From NCBI GenBank assembly GCA_937969125.1, contig CALBVA010000271.1, positions 1 through 10,894 of the forward strand: DNA of 10,894 nt, in the 5' to 3' direction. Positions within the stretch are counted from its first letter, which is position 1. Each line of letters starts with the position of its first letter. The position numbers and the translations under genes are program-made. Under the pieces are notes generated by a model, which saw nothing but the letters and a program-made list of their open reading frames with translations, did no database searches and was not told where the DNA came from. This document shows, one piece after another, positions 1 through 7,635 of the stretch. Source of the stretch: an uncultured Verrucomicrobiales bacterium (GTDB lineage Bacteria; Verrucomicrobiota; Verrucomicrobiia; Verrucomicrobiales; Akkermansiaceae).

Positions 1-21
1 GTCTCTTATTGAGGGAGGGGG

Positions 22-68
22 CACAATATATTGTGGTCATTAGGTGCCGTGGCACACAATGATATTGT
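22..68. promoter_or_regulatory. Cluster of three small palindromes, possible operator
   Basis: Three dyads sit close together in the non-coding left edge. Positions 22-35 are a perfect 14-base palindrome (CACAATATATTGTG). Positions 44-55 are GTGCC-GT-GGCAC. Positions 56-68 are ACAAT-GAT-ATTGT, which repeats the arms of the first palindrome with a 3-base rather than 2-base spacer. The centres of the two ACAAT/ATTGT dyads are about 33 bases apart, near three helical turns, as expected for a dimeric regulator binding twice on one DNA face. The arms are short and followed by no T-run, so a terminator is unlikely. The regulated gene, if any, would lie beyond the left edge, because the only neighbour inside the window (the exporter) ends here. 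The regulatory role is inference. Confidence 0.3.
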
Positions 69-156
69 TCCCTTGTGTAGGAGCCCTGGGATTTATCCGT
101 CATTTTAAGATTTTTGAAGCACTAGTGAACAAAGTAAGAGGATCACGCAGAGATGA

Positions 157-1374
157 CTACAAACTCTTCCTTGCCGGAAGGATGGCATTGGAAAAGAGGA
201 GCCCGGCAATGAGTGCCACGAAGGCCATGATGGCGCGGCCCCCGCTTTCAGCCGGGAGCATTTCCTCGCCGGAGACCCAATGATTCAGGATGGCGTAAAC
301 CCGGCTTCCGGGAACCAATAGAATGATCCCGTGGATGATGAGAATGGATGCGGGCCCACGGGTAAGGCGAGCGAAGAGATTGGCGAACAATCCCACCGCG
401 AGCGCTCCAAGAAACATGCCAGCATATATGCTGAAGTGGGCTTCGCCCAGCTTCGTGGTTCCGAAAGCGATCACCGCAGCCAGCAGCCCGAGCGGCATCT
501 TGGACCAAGGGCTATTAAATGAGATTCCGATGGCGATAGAGAGGCTCATCACAGCGGGAAAGATCCGCCATGACGGAAGGGCGGGCAGGCTGAGAAGGGC
601 TTCATTGACTGGAAAGAATCCTGCAAGCGCCACTCCACTGAGGGTCCCGAAAAACAACTTCAGCAAAGTCATCACGGCGTCCACCAGGCGAGAGGACCCG
701 GAGATGAGATGACCTCCGGAAATCTCGGTCAAAGCAACCGCCAGGGAGAGTCCGGGAATCATCAAGATGATCGAGGACAGGATGACAAAGGCGGCATTGA
801 TCTCGATACCCAAGCGCGAGATCACTCCGGCTCCCAAGCCGGTCGCGAAGGCACCCAGGATGGTGGTGAGCGGTTCCCAGCCGGCACGATCACTGGTGGC
901 GCGATCAATCAGGAAGAGGGTCAGACTGAGAAATCCCGCGACCAAAGCATCGAGCGGATTTGCCGAGAGCAAGAGGGAGAATGATCCCCCCGAGAGAAAC
1001 CAGGCCAGCCCGCGGACAAGGCAGGGGTAATCGAGGGGCGAGTGGCTGAGCACTCCGAGCTGCTCCAGGCCCTCGGCGAAGTTTACCCGACCGGCTTCCA
1101 TGCTCTCAACAAGACGATCAATTTCCCAGAGTCGTCCCAGGTTGTAATTGGCCGGTTTCACCCGCTCGATGTGGATCGATTGATCCAGCTCATCCTGCTC
1201 CCAAAAAGCAAAAGTGAGGAAGGTCGGGCTGCAGAAAAAACTCCCCTGAATCCCGAGCATGGTGGTGACATTGGAGACGTGCCGCTCGATCCGTTCACTA
1301 CTGGCGCCGCATTCGTGCAAGGCACGGCCTAGCTTCAGAACGAAGCGGATTTTTAGACGGTAGTCAGTGACCAT
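157..1374 (-). CDS. ThrE-family (DUF1212 + ThrE_2) threonine/serine exporter-like membrane protein
   Basis: 405-residue predicted inner-membrane protein of the ThrE family, whose characterised members export threonine and serine by proton-coupled transport. The N-terminal soluble part (about residues 8-110) has the family signature: LGRALHECGASSERIERHV at 15-33, then a GSFFCSPTFLTF strand. About ten hydrophobic segments follow. The first membrane bundle holds the typical IPG plus SGG...SGSSRLVDA pattern (206-233). The second bundle (about 268-400) resembles the ThrE_2 half, with an LVPGSRVY motif at 353-360. The reading frame stays open upstream to 1548, but that part overlaps the end of putA in another frame and does not look like the family, so ATG 1374 (MVTDYRLK) is chosen. 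No good Shine-Dalgarno site precedes it, which suggests translation coupled to putA, whose stop is 28 bases upstream. The family call is strong; the substrate is not shown by the sequence. Confidence 0.85.
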   Translation of the reverse strand: MVTDYRLKIRFVLKLGRALHECGASSERIERHVSNVTTMLGIQGSFFCSPTFLTFAFWEQDELDQSIHIERVKPANYNLGRLWEIDRLVESMEAGRVNFAEGLEQLGVLSHSPLDYPCLVRGLAWFLSGGSFSLLLSANPLDALVAGFLSLTLFLIDRATSDRAGWEPLTTILGAFATGLGAGVISRLGIEINAAFVILSSIILMIPGLSLAVALTEISGGHLISGSSRLVDAVMTLLKLFFGTLSGVALAGFFPVNEALLSLPALPSWRIFPAVMSLSIAIGISFNSPWSKMPLGLLAAVIAFGTTKLGEAHFSIYAGMFLGALAVGLFANLFARLTRGPASILIIHGIILLVPGSRVYAILNHWVSGEEMLPAESGGRAIMAFVALIAGLLFSNAILPARKSL

Positions 1375-1402
1375 CCAGATACAGGGCGATGGGTTGGAAG
1401 GC

Positions 1403-4400
1403 TCACTCCCCGCCGGAGACTCTTCCGTGGCGGTGGGTAGTTTCGCTGATGCTCTGCTCATGGAGAAAGCTGAGAAGAGCGAGGCGGCCATTGTGGACGA
1501 GGTTTGCCGGGGCTTTTTTGGCAAGGGGGTGATTCGAGTTGCTGACAAGTCGACAGCCTACGGTGGCGGCGGCGATCTTATGAAGCGGGGTGGCTTCCTC
1601 CACTACGACTTCTACTGCCGCACGATAGCGGAAGTGATTGGTCTCTCCGAGGAGGCCGGAGGGATCGTGCTCTTTCGTGAATTCCTCCTGCCACCAGTAG
1701 GCGTAGCTGCGGGCGGCGGCGAGGAGTTGCGGGTCGTCATTGACGAGGGCGAGAACCCGGTCACTGGGCTCGGCCTGATGTTTTGGTAGGCCGACATTTT
1801 CCCAGCGGGAGAACTGGGTGAGGTAGTTCGGGCCGCCGGCTTTCGCGCCGGGACCAACGACGGAGCGCTTCCAGCCGCCGAAGGGCTGACGGCGCACGAT
1901 CGCTCCGGTAATGGGGCGATTGATATAGGCGTTCCCGACTTCCACCTGTTCCCGCCACTGCGCGATTTCGCCGGGATCGAGTGAATGAATGCCGCCAGTG
2001 AGACCAAAGGTCGAGGAGTTTTGAATCTCGATGGCTTCCTTAAGATCCTCTACGCGGATGATGGCGAGGACAGGCCCAAAGAGCTCGCTGCGATGAATCC
2101 AGGAGTCTGCTTTGACCCCGAGGCGGATGCCGGGCGACCAGAGGTTCGGAGCGAGTTGTTTTGGTTCGAGGAGCCAGGTTTCTCCCTCATCGAGTTTGGT
2201 CAGGCCACGCAGGAGAGCCTCACCGGGCTCCTGGATGAGCGGGGTGACAATGGCTGCTGGATCCGTCGCATCGCCGACGGGGAGGGAAGCTGCGGCGTCA
2301 CGGAGCTGGGACATGAAGGAGGCATTGTCATAGAGATCAGCCTCGATGATAGCGAGGGAGGCGGCGGAGCATTTCTGACCGGCGTGGCCAAAGGCGGACT
2401 TCACGAGGTCCTTGATGGCGAGGTCCGGGTCAGCGGAAGCGGTGATGATAAGGGCATTCTTACCGGAGGTCTCGGCGAAGAGCGGGCTATCCGGATTCCA
2501 TTTCTGGAAGAGGTCTGCTGTTTCAGATGAACCGGTGAGAATGATGCCGCCAATTTGATCTGAGGAGACGAGAGCCTGGCCGATCTCGTTGTCCGGACAA
2601 GGGAGAAATTGCAAAGCCTCGTGAGGAATCCCGGCCTTCCAGAGACAGCGAACCATCTCCCAGGCGGTCTGAATGACTTCTGGGGCGGGCTTGATGATGA
2701 CAGGGTTTCCCGCAGCAAGAGCGGCCAGGATGCCTCCGCAGGGAATGGCGCAAGGAAAATTCCAGGGAGGGGTGATGATAATGGTCCCCAGCGGGCTGGC
2801 GGAGCTGCCGTCATGGAAAGCAGGATCTAAAGTACGGGAAGCGTAGTAATTTGCGAAATCGACAGCCTCTGAAACTTCAACATCAGACTCGAAGGGGCGC
2901 TTCGCAGCATCCAGCCTCATGCAGGCGATGAGGCGGCCACGTGCAGCTTCCAGCTCATCAGCCACGCGGTGGAGGAGAGTCGCCCGCTCCGACTCTGGAA
3001 TAGTATTCGCGGCACGGTCGAGGGCTTCATTAACCTGCTCCAGAGTGGCGAGGTCCGGATGTGGGTCAGGTTGGTAGGTTTCGATTTCCTCCGCGAGCCA
3101 GCGGCGATTTGCGGGGAGGGTCCAATCAGTTTCGGCGGAGTTTTGGAACCCGGAATGATCCGTGACCAAGGGCAGCGCGCGATCCTGGCTGCGGGCGGGA
3201 CCGCTGGCGACGGTCGGAATGCGCCGACAGGCTTCACGGAAGCGGGCCTCCTCGGCCAGGAAGGCCTCATCGCCGGGCTTCATGGAAAAGACATGGGCGA
3301 GGAAGTTCTCCGGCGAGGTGTTCTCATCCAGACGGCGGATGAGGTAGGCGATGGCCGAGTGGAAGTTTTCACGAGTGACGATCGGCGCGTAGAACAGGAC
3401 CGGGGAGTCCTTGGCGGTCAACGCACGGGCGTGATCGGTGGCCATGCCTTCTAGCATCTCCAGCTCCACCTGCTCTTCCACGCCGTGGTGCTCGCGGAGG
3501 AGGAGAGCGTAAGCGATATCGAAGAGATTATGCGAAGCCACGCCGATGCGAACATGGGCGGCATTCTCCGGAAGCATGGCGAAGTGGAGGAGGCGCTTGA
3601 AGTTCGCATCGACATCAGTCTTGTCCGTGTAGGGAGCCTGCGGCCAGTGGTGCTGTGAAGCCTCCACTTTTTCCATGGCGAGGTTCGCCCCCTTTACGAT
3701 GCGGATCTTGATCCCGGCGGGGCGCGTTTTCGCCCAGGCAGTGAGATCTTGTAGGACCTCGTAGGAATCCGGAAGATAGGCCTGAAGTACGATCCCTGCC
3801 GTACTATTGAGAAACTCTGGCTCGGAGAGGGTCCGTTTGAAGGCCTCACAGGTGAGGTGGAGGTCGCGGTATTCCTCCATGTCCAGATTGATGAACTTCC
3901 CGCTGCGATAGAGCGGACGCAGGCGATCCTGAATCGCGGCGAGTGTGCCTTCCTCATCGAGAAGATTGATCTGGGAGAAGATGGCGGAGATTTTGATCGA
4001 GAGATAAGTGACCTCCGGCTTGGCGAGGAGGGTGAGGTTTTGGTCGAGACGCTTTTGGGCTTCTTCTTCGCCGAGAATGGCCTCGCCGAGGAGGTTGAGG
4101 TTCACCTTGGCCCGTTTTTCGAGGTAGGGGTGCAGCTTGGAATCCTCCCGGGCGAGGATGACGCGCCGACTGTCTCGACGGATCTGCGCGGTGACGGCGG
4201 GCATGACGAGTGAGGGGAAGAACCGCGAGGCCAAGGAGCCGAGGCGCATGAGAATCCGCTCATGCATGCGCAGGTAGGAAGGCACTCCGTGAGTCGCGAT
4301 GAGACGGCGGAAGGTGGCCGCTTGCTTTACAGCGGTCGGGGAGCGGAAGACTTCGTCGGCGAGGTGGAAGGTTAGCTCCTTGCCGGAGGGGTCGGCGAGG

Positions 4401-4546
4401 AGTCGGGACATCTTGGCTGCCTCACGGGATTCCTCAGGGGTGCGGGGAGTTTCCAGGAGCTCTGCGGCAAGAGCGCAGGCCCGGTCAATGAGGCCCGGAG
4501 GAAGGACGCGGGAGGTCATTTTCTCAGAAGAAGGATTTTCAGACAT
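1403..4546 (-). CDS. putA: Bifunctional proline dehydrogenase / L-glutamate-gamma-semialdehyde dehydrogenase (PutA)
   Basis: 1047-residue enzyme that oxidises proline to glutamate in two steps: an FAD-dependent proline dehydrogenase, then an NAD-dependent aldehyde dehydrogenase. The PRODH barrel covers about residues 60-450, with IRIVKGANLAMEK (282-294) and the substrate-binding YLIRRLDENTSPENF helix (401-415). The ALDH domain covers about 510-940: PWNFP at 594-598, ILTGSSETA at 669-677, Glu692 in ETSGKNA and the catalytic Cys726 in GQKCSA. There is no N-terminal ribbon-helix-helix domain, so this is a PutA that does not repress its own operon, unlike the E. coli protein. The tail has the ARSYAYWWQEEF and QSISETTHRHG segments of the Geobacter-like branch. 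ATG 4546 (MSENPSSEK) is chosen with a weak AGG before it; the frame is open to 4630, but that extension is unlike the family. It is probably the first gene of an operon with the exporter downstream. Confidence 0.95.
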   Translation of the reverse strand: MSENPSSEKMTSRVLPPGLIDRACALAAELLETPRTPEESREAAKMSRLLADPSGKELTFHLADEVFRSPTAVKQAATFRRLIATHGVPSYLRMHERILMRLGSLASRFFPSLVMPAVTAQIRRDSRRVILAREDSKLHPYLEKRAKVNLNLLGEAILGEEEAQKRLDQNLTLLAKPEVTYLSIKISAIFSQINLLDEEGTLAAIQDRLRPLYRSGKFINLDMEEYRDLHLTCEAFKRTLSEPEFLNSTAGIVLQAYLPDSYEVLQDLTAWAKTRPAGIKIRIVKGANLAMEKVEASQHHWPQAPYTDKTDVDANFKRLLHFAMLPENAAHVRIGVASHNLFDIAYALLLREHHGVEEQVELEMLEGMATDHARALTAKDSPVLFYAPIVTRENFHSAIAYLIRRLDENTSPENFLAHVFSMKPGDEAFLAEEARFREACRRIPTVASGPARSQDRALPLVTDHSGFQNSAETDWTLPANRRWLAEEIETYQPDPHPDLATLEQVNEALDRAANTIPESERATLLHRVADELEAARGRLIACMRLDAAKRPFESDVEVSEAVDFANYYASRTLDPAFHDGSSASPLGTIIITPPWNFPCAIPCGGILAALAAGNPVIIKPAPEVIQTAWEMVRCLWKAGIPHEALQFLPCPDNEIGQALVSSDQIGGIILTGSSETADLFQKWNPDSPLFAETSGKNALIITASADPDLAIKDLVKSAFGHAGQKCSAASLAIIEADLYDNASFMSQLRDAAASLPVGDATDPAAIVTPLIQEPGEALLRGLTKLDEGETWLLEPKQLAPNLWSPGIRLGVKADSWIHRSELFGPVLAIIRVEDLKEAIEIQNSSTFGLTGGIHSLDPGEIAQWREQVEVGNAYINRPITGAIVRRQPFGGWKRSVVGPGAKAGGPNYLTQFSRWENVGLPKHQAEPSDRVLALVNDDPQLLAAARSYAYWWQEEFTKEHDPSGLLGETNHFRYRAAVEVVVEEATPLHKIAAATVGCRLVSNSNHPLAKKAPANLVHNGRLALLSFLHEQSISETTHRHGRVSGGE

Positions 4547-4623
4547 TTGCCTAAAATCTATCACGATGACTTTGTGGTGTCTTGACCGGATGGGCTGCAT
4601 CGGATCGACGAATCGGAACAAGC

Positions 4624-4638
4624 AGAGCACCCTGCTCT
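4624..4638. promoter_or_regulatory. Perfect 6-3-6 dyad in the putA/flavoprotein divergent intergenic region
   Basis: The 125 bases between the divergent putA start (4546) and the flavoprotein start (4672) hold a perfect inverted repeat, AGAGCA-CCC-TGCTCT. It lies 33 bases before the flavoprotein start codon and 77 bases before the putA start. It could be an operator for either gene or a small hairpin in the flavoprotein leader. No convincing -35/-10 pair was found in this gap on either strand, so the promoters are not placed. The role is inference from position and symmetry only. Confidence 0.3.
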
Positions 4639-4671
4639 TGCCTCGATGTCGGGAAGGCGGGATAAGGAGCC

Positions 4672-5847
4672 GTGTCTCACATCCTCATTATCGGTGGCGG
4701 CCCGGCCGGGTTACGGGCGGCGGAAGTCGCCTCGGCAGGCGGTGCCAAGGTCACCCTTTGTGATCAAAAGCGCTCAGTGGGTCGGAAGTTCCTGGTCGCC
4801 GGGAAGGGAGGATTGAACCTCACTCACTCCGAGGAGATCGAGACCTTCCTCACACGATTCGATGGGCCGGCGGAGATCTGGAAGGAGGCTCTCGCCCGCT
4901 TCGATAACAAGGCCATCCGGGCTTGGGCCGCGAAGCTGGAGGTGGGGACCTTTGTCCAAAAATCCGGACGAGTGTATCCGAAAGCTTTGAAAGCGGCTCC
5001 TCTGCTCCGCCGCTGGATCGAGCGGATCAAGAAGCAGGGAGCGATTTTTAAAATGAATCACCGCCTCACGGGAATCGAGTCGGGGTCGGCGGAGTTCGAG
5101 ACACCCGATGGCACCGTCACGATCGAGGCGGACGCGATGATCCTGGCACTCGGCGGCGGGTCTTGGCCGCAGACAGGTTCTGATGGCGCCTGGGTCACCA
5201 CCCTGCGGAATGCGGGAATCATGGTCTCTCCACTGCGTGCAGCGAACTGCGGTTGGGAGGTTCGGTGGCCGGAGGAATTGCTCCCGTTTCTGGAAGGGCA
5301 ACCACTCAAAAACGTCGTGGCCTCAGTGAGTGGGACACCTGCTCCCGGCGAGATCATGCTGACGAAATATGGCATGGAAGGCGGCCCACTCTATGCTTTG
5401 GGACCGGTCTTAAGAAGGATGGCAGAGCCGACTATCACCCTGGATTTCAAGCCGACCTTCACGGCGGAGAAGCTGGTGTCGAAGATGGAATCGGCGAAGC
5501 GAAACTTCCTGCAAGAATCGCAATACCGCTGGAAGCTCAGCGAACCGATGCGGGCCATCCTTGACCACTTCCACGGACCCTTCGAGTCAGCAGAGGGGCT
5601 GGCTCGCCACACGAAGGCCTGCCGGATTCCACTCACCGGTCCGCGTCCACTGGCTGAGGCGATTTCGACCGCCGGAGGCATCGCGTGGTCCGCTCTTAAT
5701 GAGAGCCTCATGATTGATGAACTGCCCGGCGTCTTCGTGGCGGGAGAAATGATCGATTGGGAAGCCCCGACCGGGGGCTATCTCCTGCAGGGATGCTTCG
5801 CGACTGGTACCCTCGCTGCCGAAGCGGCTCTGGCTTTTAAAATCTGA
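4672..5847 (+). CDS. HI0933-like flavoprotein, PP_4765/TIGR03862 type (FAD-dependent oxidoreductase)
   Basis: 391-residue predicted cytoplasmic FAD-binding protein of the HI0933/YhiN superfamily, most like the PP_4765 branch; the reaction of this branch is not known. The N-terminal Rossmann motif GGGPAG is at 8-13. The family-specific GRKFLVAGKGGLNLT segment is at 37-51, where classical YhiN proteins have a GGGRCN form. ALGGGSWPQTGSDG at 159-172 is the second dinucleotide-contact region. The C-terminal GEMIDWEAPTGGYLLQGCFATG segment (358-379) closes the FAD site. The start is GTG 4672, because an in-frame TAA lies at 4663 and no other start lies between. AAGGAG at 4664-4669 is a good Shine-Dalgarno sequence, but its spacing is only 2 bases. 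Its stop overlaps the start of the next gene by one base, so the two are probably co-translated. Older annotations call such proteins aminoacetone oxidase or tricarballylate dehydrogenase; nothing here supports that. Confidence 0.9.
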   Translation: MSHILIIGGGPAGLRAAEVASAGGAKVTLCDQKRSVGRKFLVAGKGGLNLTHSEEIETFLTRFDGPAEIWKEALARFDNKAIRAWAAKLEVGTFVQKSGRVYPKALKAAPLLRRWIERIKKQGAIFKMNHRLTGIESGSAEFETPDGTVTIEADAMILALGGGSWPQTGSDGAWVTTLRNAGIMVSPLRAANCGWEVRWPEELLPFLEGQPLKNVVASVSGTPAPGEIMLTKYGMEGGPLYALGPVLRRMAEPTITLDFKPTFTAEKLVSKMESAKRNFLQESQYRWKLSEPMRAILDHFHGPFESAEGLARHTKACRIPLTGPRPLAEAISTAGGIAWSALNESLMIDELPGVFVAGEMIDWEAPTGGYLLQGCFATGTLAAEAALAFKI

Positions 5848-6782
5848 TGAAACGCTCTTTAAGATTCCTCCTCAATTTATTTTGGAGATCCACTCCTCTG
5901 CTCTTTCTCTTCATCGTCTTCGGCGGCGTGGTCTTGCACTTTTTCATCAAAGACGGCCCGCTCACTCATCATGGTAAGGGATGGGTCCTCTCGGTGGCTT
6001 ACTATGGTCTGCCGGTGAGATTGATCGCGGGGCTGTCCTGGGTGTGGTTCGGCCTCGCTGCCGCGCAAAAAATCTGGCGTCCACATCAGATCCTGTCCCT
6101 CGTCTCGGCGCTCTCGCTCACCGCATACTGCCTGTGGTCGCCCTCGGGATTCATGGGTGAGGTTCGGAAGCCCACCCTCGTTTTTTGGAATCTCGATCAT
6201 GGCGATCTGCCGCTTTCCGAGGTGACCGACTTCATCAAGACACAGGATGCCGGGATTTATACCTTTGTGGAGTGCTTCGATGACCTCCACACCGCGTTCA
6301 CGAATGGCAGTCTGGAGAAGCGCCTCCCGAAGCATCAGGCTCATTATTTCGGTGGAGGATTGGCCCTTGTGACGGGGAAGGATCAGACGGTCACGGCGGT
6401 CACGAAGAAGGAATCCAATCTTTACCGCTTCGCAAAAGTGCAGGTGGGAGAGCTGAGGGTCTGCATCGTCGATATTTTCTCACACCCCTGGCTGGACCGC
6501 CGCATAGCGCTTGCGGATCTCGCGGATTTCGCGGCGGATTGTGATCTCGTCTCCGGGGACTTTAATACGCCTTACGATTCCACTCACATGGCATCGCTGA
6601 TTGCGGAGTTTGATTGTGGACGCACAGACGTGCCGACAAATCGCGAGACCTGGCCGCGTCCACTGCCGCTCCTTTCGCTGGATCATATCTTTGTGAAAAA
6701 GGGGCGGGAGATCATTGCCTACCAACCGGTCAAGAAATGGGCCACCGATCACTCACCGGTGGCAGTGCAGCTGGAGCGCTAG
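5847..6782 (+). CDS. Membrane-anchored endonuclease/exonuclease/phosphatase (EEP) family protein
   Basis: 311-residue protein with three predicted N-terminal membrane helices (about 13-34, 47-70 and 82-98) followed by an EEP-fold domain, the fold of DNase I, exonuclease III and inositol-phosphate phosphatases. The metal and phosphate-site motifs appear in the expected order: VFWNLDHG (112-119, Asn115), VEC (Glu142), the SHP segment (212-214), SGDFN (236-240, Asp238 and Asn240), SLDHIF (277-282) and the final DHSPVAV (301-307, Asp301 and His302). The acid, asparagine and histidine set looks complete, so the domain is probably catalytic. The substrate cannot be told; membrane-tethered relatives of the YafD type are mostly uncharacterised. 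With three helices and positive residues at the N-terminus, the domain is probably on the periplasmic side, but topology is inferred. The ATG shares its A with the TGA stop of the flavoprotein gene (TGATG), so translation is likely coupled. Confidence 0.88.
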   Translation: MKRSLRFLLNLFWRSTPLLFLFIVFGGVVLHFFIKDGPLTHHGKGWVLSVAYYGLPVRLIAGLSWVWFGLAAAQKIWRPHQILSLVSALSLTAYCLWSPSGFMGEVRKPTLVFWNLDHGDLPLSEVTDFIKTQDAGIYTFVECFDDLHTAFTNGSLEKRLPKHQAHYFGGGLALVTGKDQTVTAVTKKESNLYRFAKVQVGELRVCIVDIFSHPWLDRRIALADLADFAADCDLVSGDFNTPYDSTHMASLIAEFDCGRTDVPTNRETWPRPLPLLSLDHIFVKKGREIIAYQPVKKWATDHSPVAVQLER

Positions 6783-6800
6783 AAAAAGGGTGAGGGCACC
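6783..6800 (-). terminator. Weak intrinsic-terminator-like hairpin for the helicase-domain gene
   Basis: Read on the minus strand, GGTG-CCCT-CACC (6800-6789) is followed after one C by TTTTT (6787-6783). It lies about 88 bases past the minus-strand stop codon at 6888 and immediately after the stop of the convergent plus-strand gene. The stem is only four base pairs, so its strength is doubtful. The rest of the 105-base convergent gap shows only a short CCGCGCGG palindrome. Confidence 0.3.
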
Positions 6801-6887
6801 ATTGATGTGGAAAGTCCGCGCGGGTGAGCGAGGAGGGATTTGACCTGGTTTGTCTGGCGCTACCTTGGGAAGTGATGATCAGGTGGA

Positions 6888-7496
6888 TCAGCGCTTCCGG
6901 GTCCGCCCCGTTTTACGGCGCGGGCCCTTATTCTTCAGCTTGGGCTTCTTGTGTTGCAGAGGCTTTGATTGGGTCTTGTTGGTGCCCGCAGAGTTGCGGG
7001 ACGAGGGAGCATTTTTCGGCTGGGAGTCGTAAGCGAAGGTCTCCGAGCGGGTGGGAGGAAGAAGCTGGTTAATGAGAGCCTCAAGTTTGCGGACCTGATT
7101 GCCATCTTCACGGGTCGCGAAGGTGATGATCTCCTCAGCAGACTCAAGGCGCGCCAAATAATCTGCTGCGACCTCGGGAAATTCGAACTGGATGATGAGG
7201 GGAAATTGCGAGAGATCCGATTGGCGGAGGATGGCCTCGGTGGCGACCAGGAAACGGATGCGCCCGGCGGTAAGATCCGCGAGGGCACGGTCACGTAAAA
7301 CCGGCTTGGTAGTGCCGGTGACAGCATCGACAGGTAGTCCGGCGCTGATGAGTTGATTCTTGAGAGCATGCACCCCGTCCTTGGTGCGGAGGAAAATGAT
7401 GCCGTTCTTTTCTGGAGAAAATTCCAGGAGAAGGTGGGTGAGAAGATCGGCCTTCTGGTGAGGGAAGACTTCGTAGAGAGACTGGGTGGCGGGCAT
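6888..7496 (-). CDS. Orphan, degenerate DEAD-box helicase C-terminal (RecA2) domain with basic tail
   Basis: 202-residue protein that matches only the second RecA-like domain of RhlE-type DEAD-box RNA helicases. MPATQSLYEVFPHQKADLLTHLL equals the usual linker and first helix. GIIFLRTKDGVHAL (32-45) is motif IV. TGTTKPVLRDRALADL keeps the arginine of the following helix. FLVATEAILRQSDL stands where motif V (ATDxAARGLD) should be, and YLARLESAE stands where motif VI (YVHRIGRTGR) should be, so the arginine fingers are lost. Residues from about 150 onward form a Lys/Arg-rich low-complexity tail like that of RhlE, probably RNA-binding. No DEAD/Walker A half exists upstream; the gap to the sigma gene has no room for one. 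ATG 7496 is the first in-frame ATG, without a clear Shine-Dalgarno site. ATP-driven unwinding by this protein alone is implausible; an RNA-binding or helicase-partner role is inference. Confidence 0.75.
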   Translation of the reverse strand: MPATQSLYEVFPHQKADLLTHLLLEFSPEKNGIIFLRTKDGVHALKNQLISAGLPVDAVTGTTKPVLRDRALADLTAGRIRFLVATEAILRQSDLSQFPLIIQFEFPEVAADYLARLESAEEIITFATREDGNQVRKLEALINQLLPPTRSETFAYDSQPKNAPSSRNSAGTNKTQSKPLQHKKPKLKNKGPRRKTGRTRKR

Positions 7497-7569
7497 TTCT
7501 GGCCGAACTCTAGCGGGCGGAAGTGTCTTTGCCGAGTCCCGGTTATGAAGGGAATAGATCGGAAAGATG

Positions 7570-7614
7570 AAAAATTTTTTTAGAATATGACACCAATGTT
7601 CGTTTCGCGGACAT
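7570..7614 (+). promoter_or_regulatory. Possible promoter and leader dyad of the sigma-factor cassette
   Basis: The 139-base divergent gap between the helicase-domain gene and the sigma gene holds an A5T7 tract (7570-7581) followed directly by TAGAAT (7581-7586), a plausible -10 element, with no recognisable TTGACA-like -35. Ten bases further on, ATGTTCG (7596-7602) and CGGACAT (7608-7614) form a seven-pair inverted repeat with one G-T wobble and a 5-base loop. It ends 21 bases before the TTG start. It could be an operator, an autoregulatory sigma target or a leader hairpin. All functional readings are inference. Confidence 0.3.
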
Positions 7615-7635
7615 ACCTACTGAGACCACGATCAT

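Noticed and set aside
44..283. Plus-strand open frame of 79 residues at the left edge
   Set aside because: It runs into the exporter gene on the opposite strand, has no ribosome site and resembles no known small protein.
1375..1548. 58-residue upstream extension of the exporter frame
   Set aside because: It overlaps the end of putA in another frame, is unlike the ThrE family and starts inside coding sequence that clearly belongs to putA.
1985..2530. Plus-strand open frame of 181 residues, and other plus-strand frames inside 1403-4546
   Set aside because: They are shadows of the putA coding strand; no domain, start signal or codon pattern supports them.
7497..7635. Possible missing DEAD half of the helicase, lost by frameshift
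   Set aside because: The gap is only 139 bases before the divergent sigma gene and shows no Walker A or DEAD motif in any frame.
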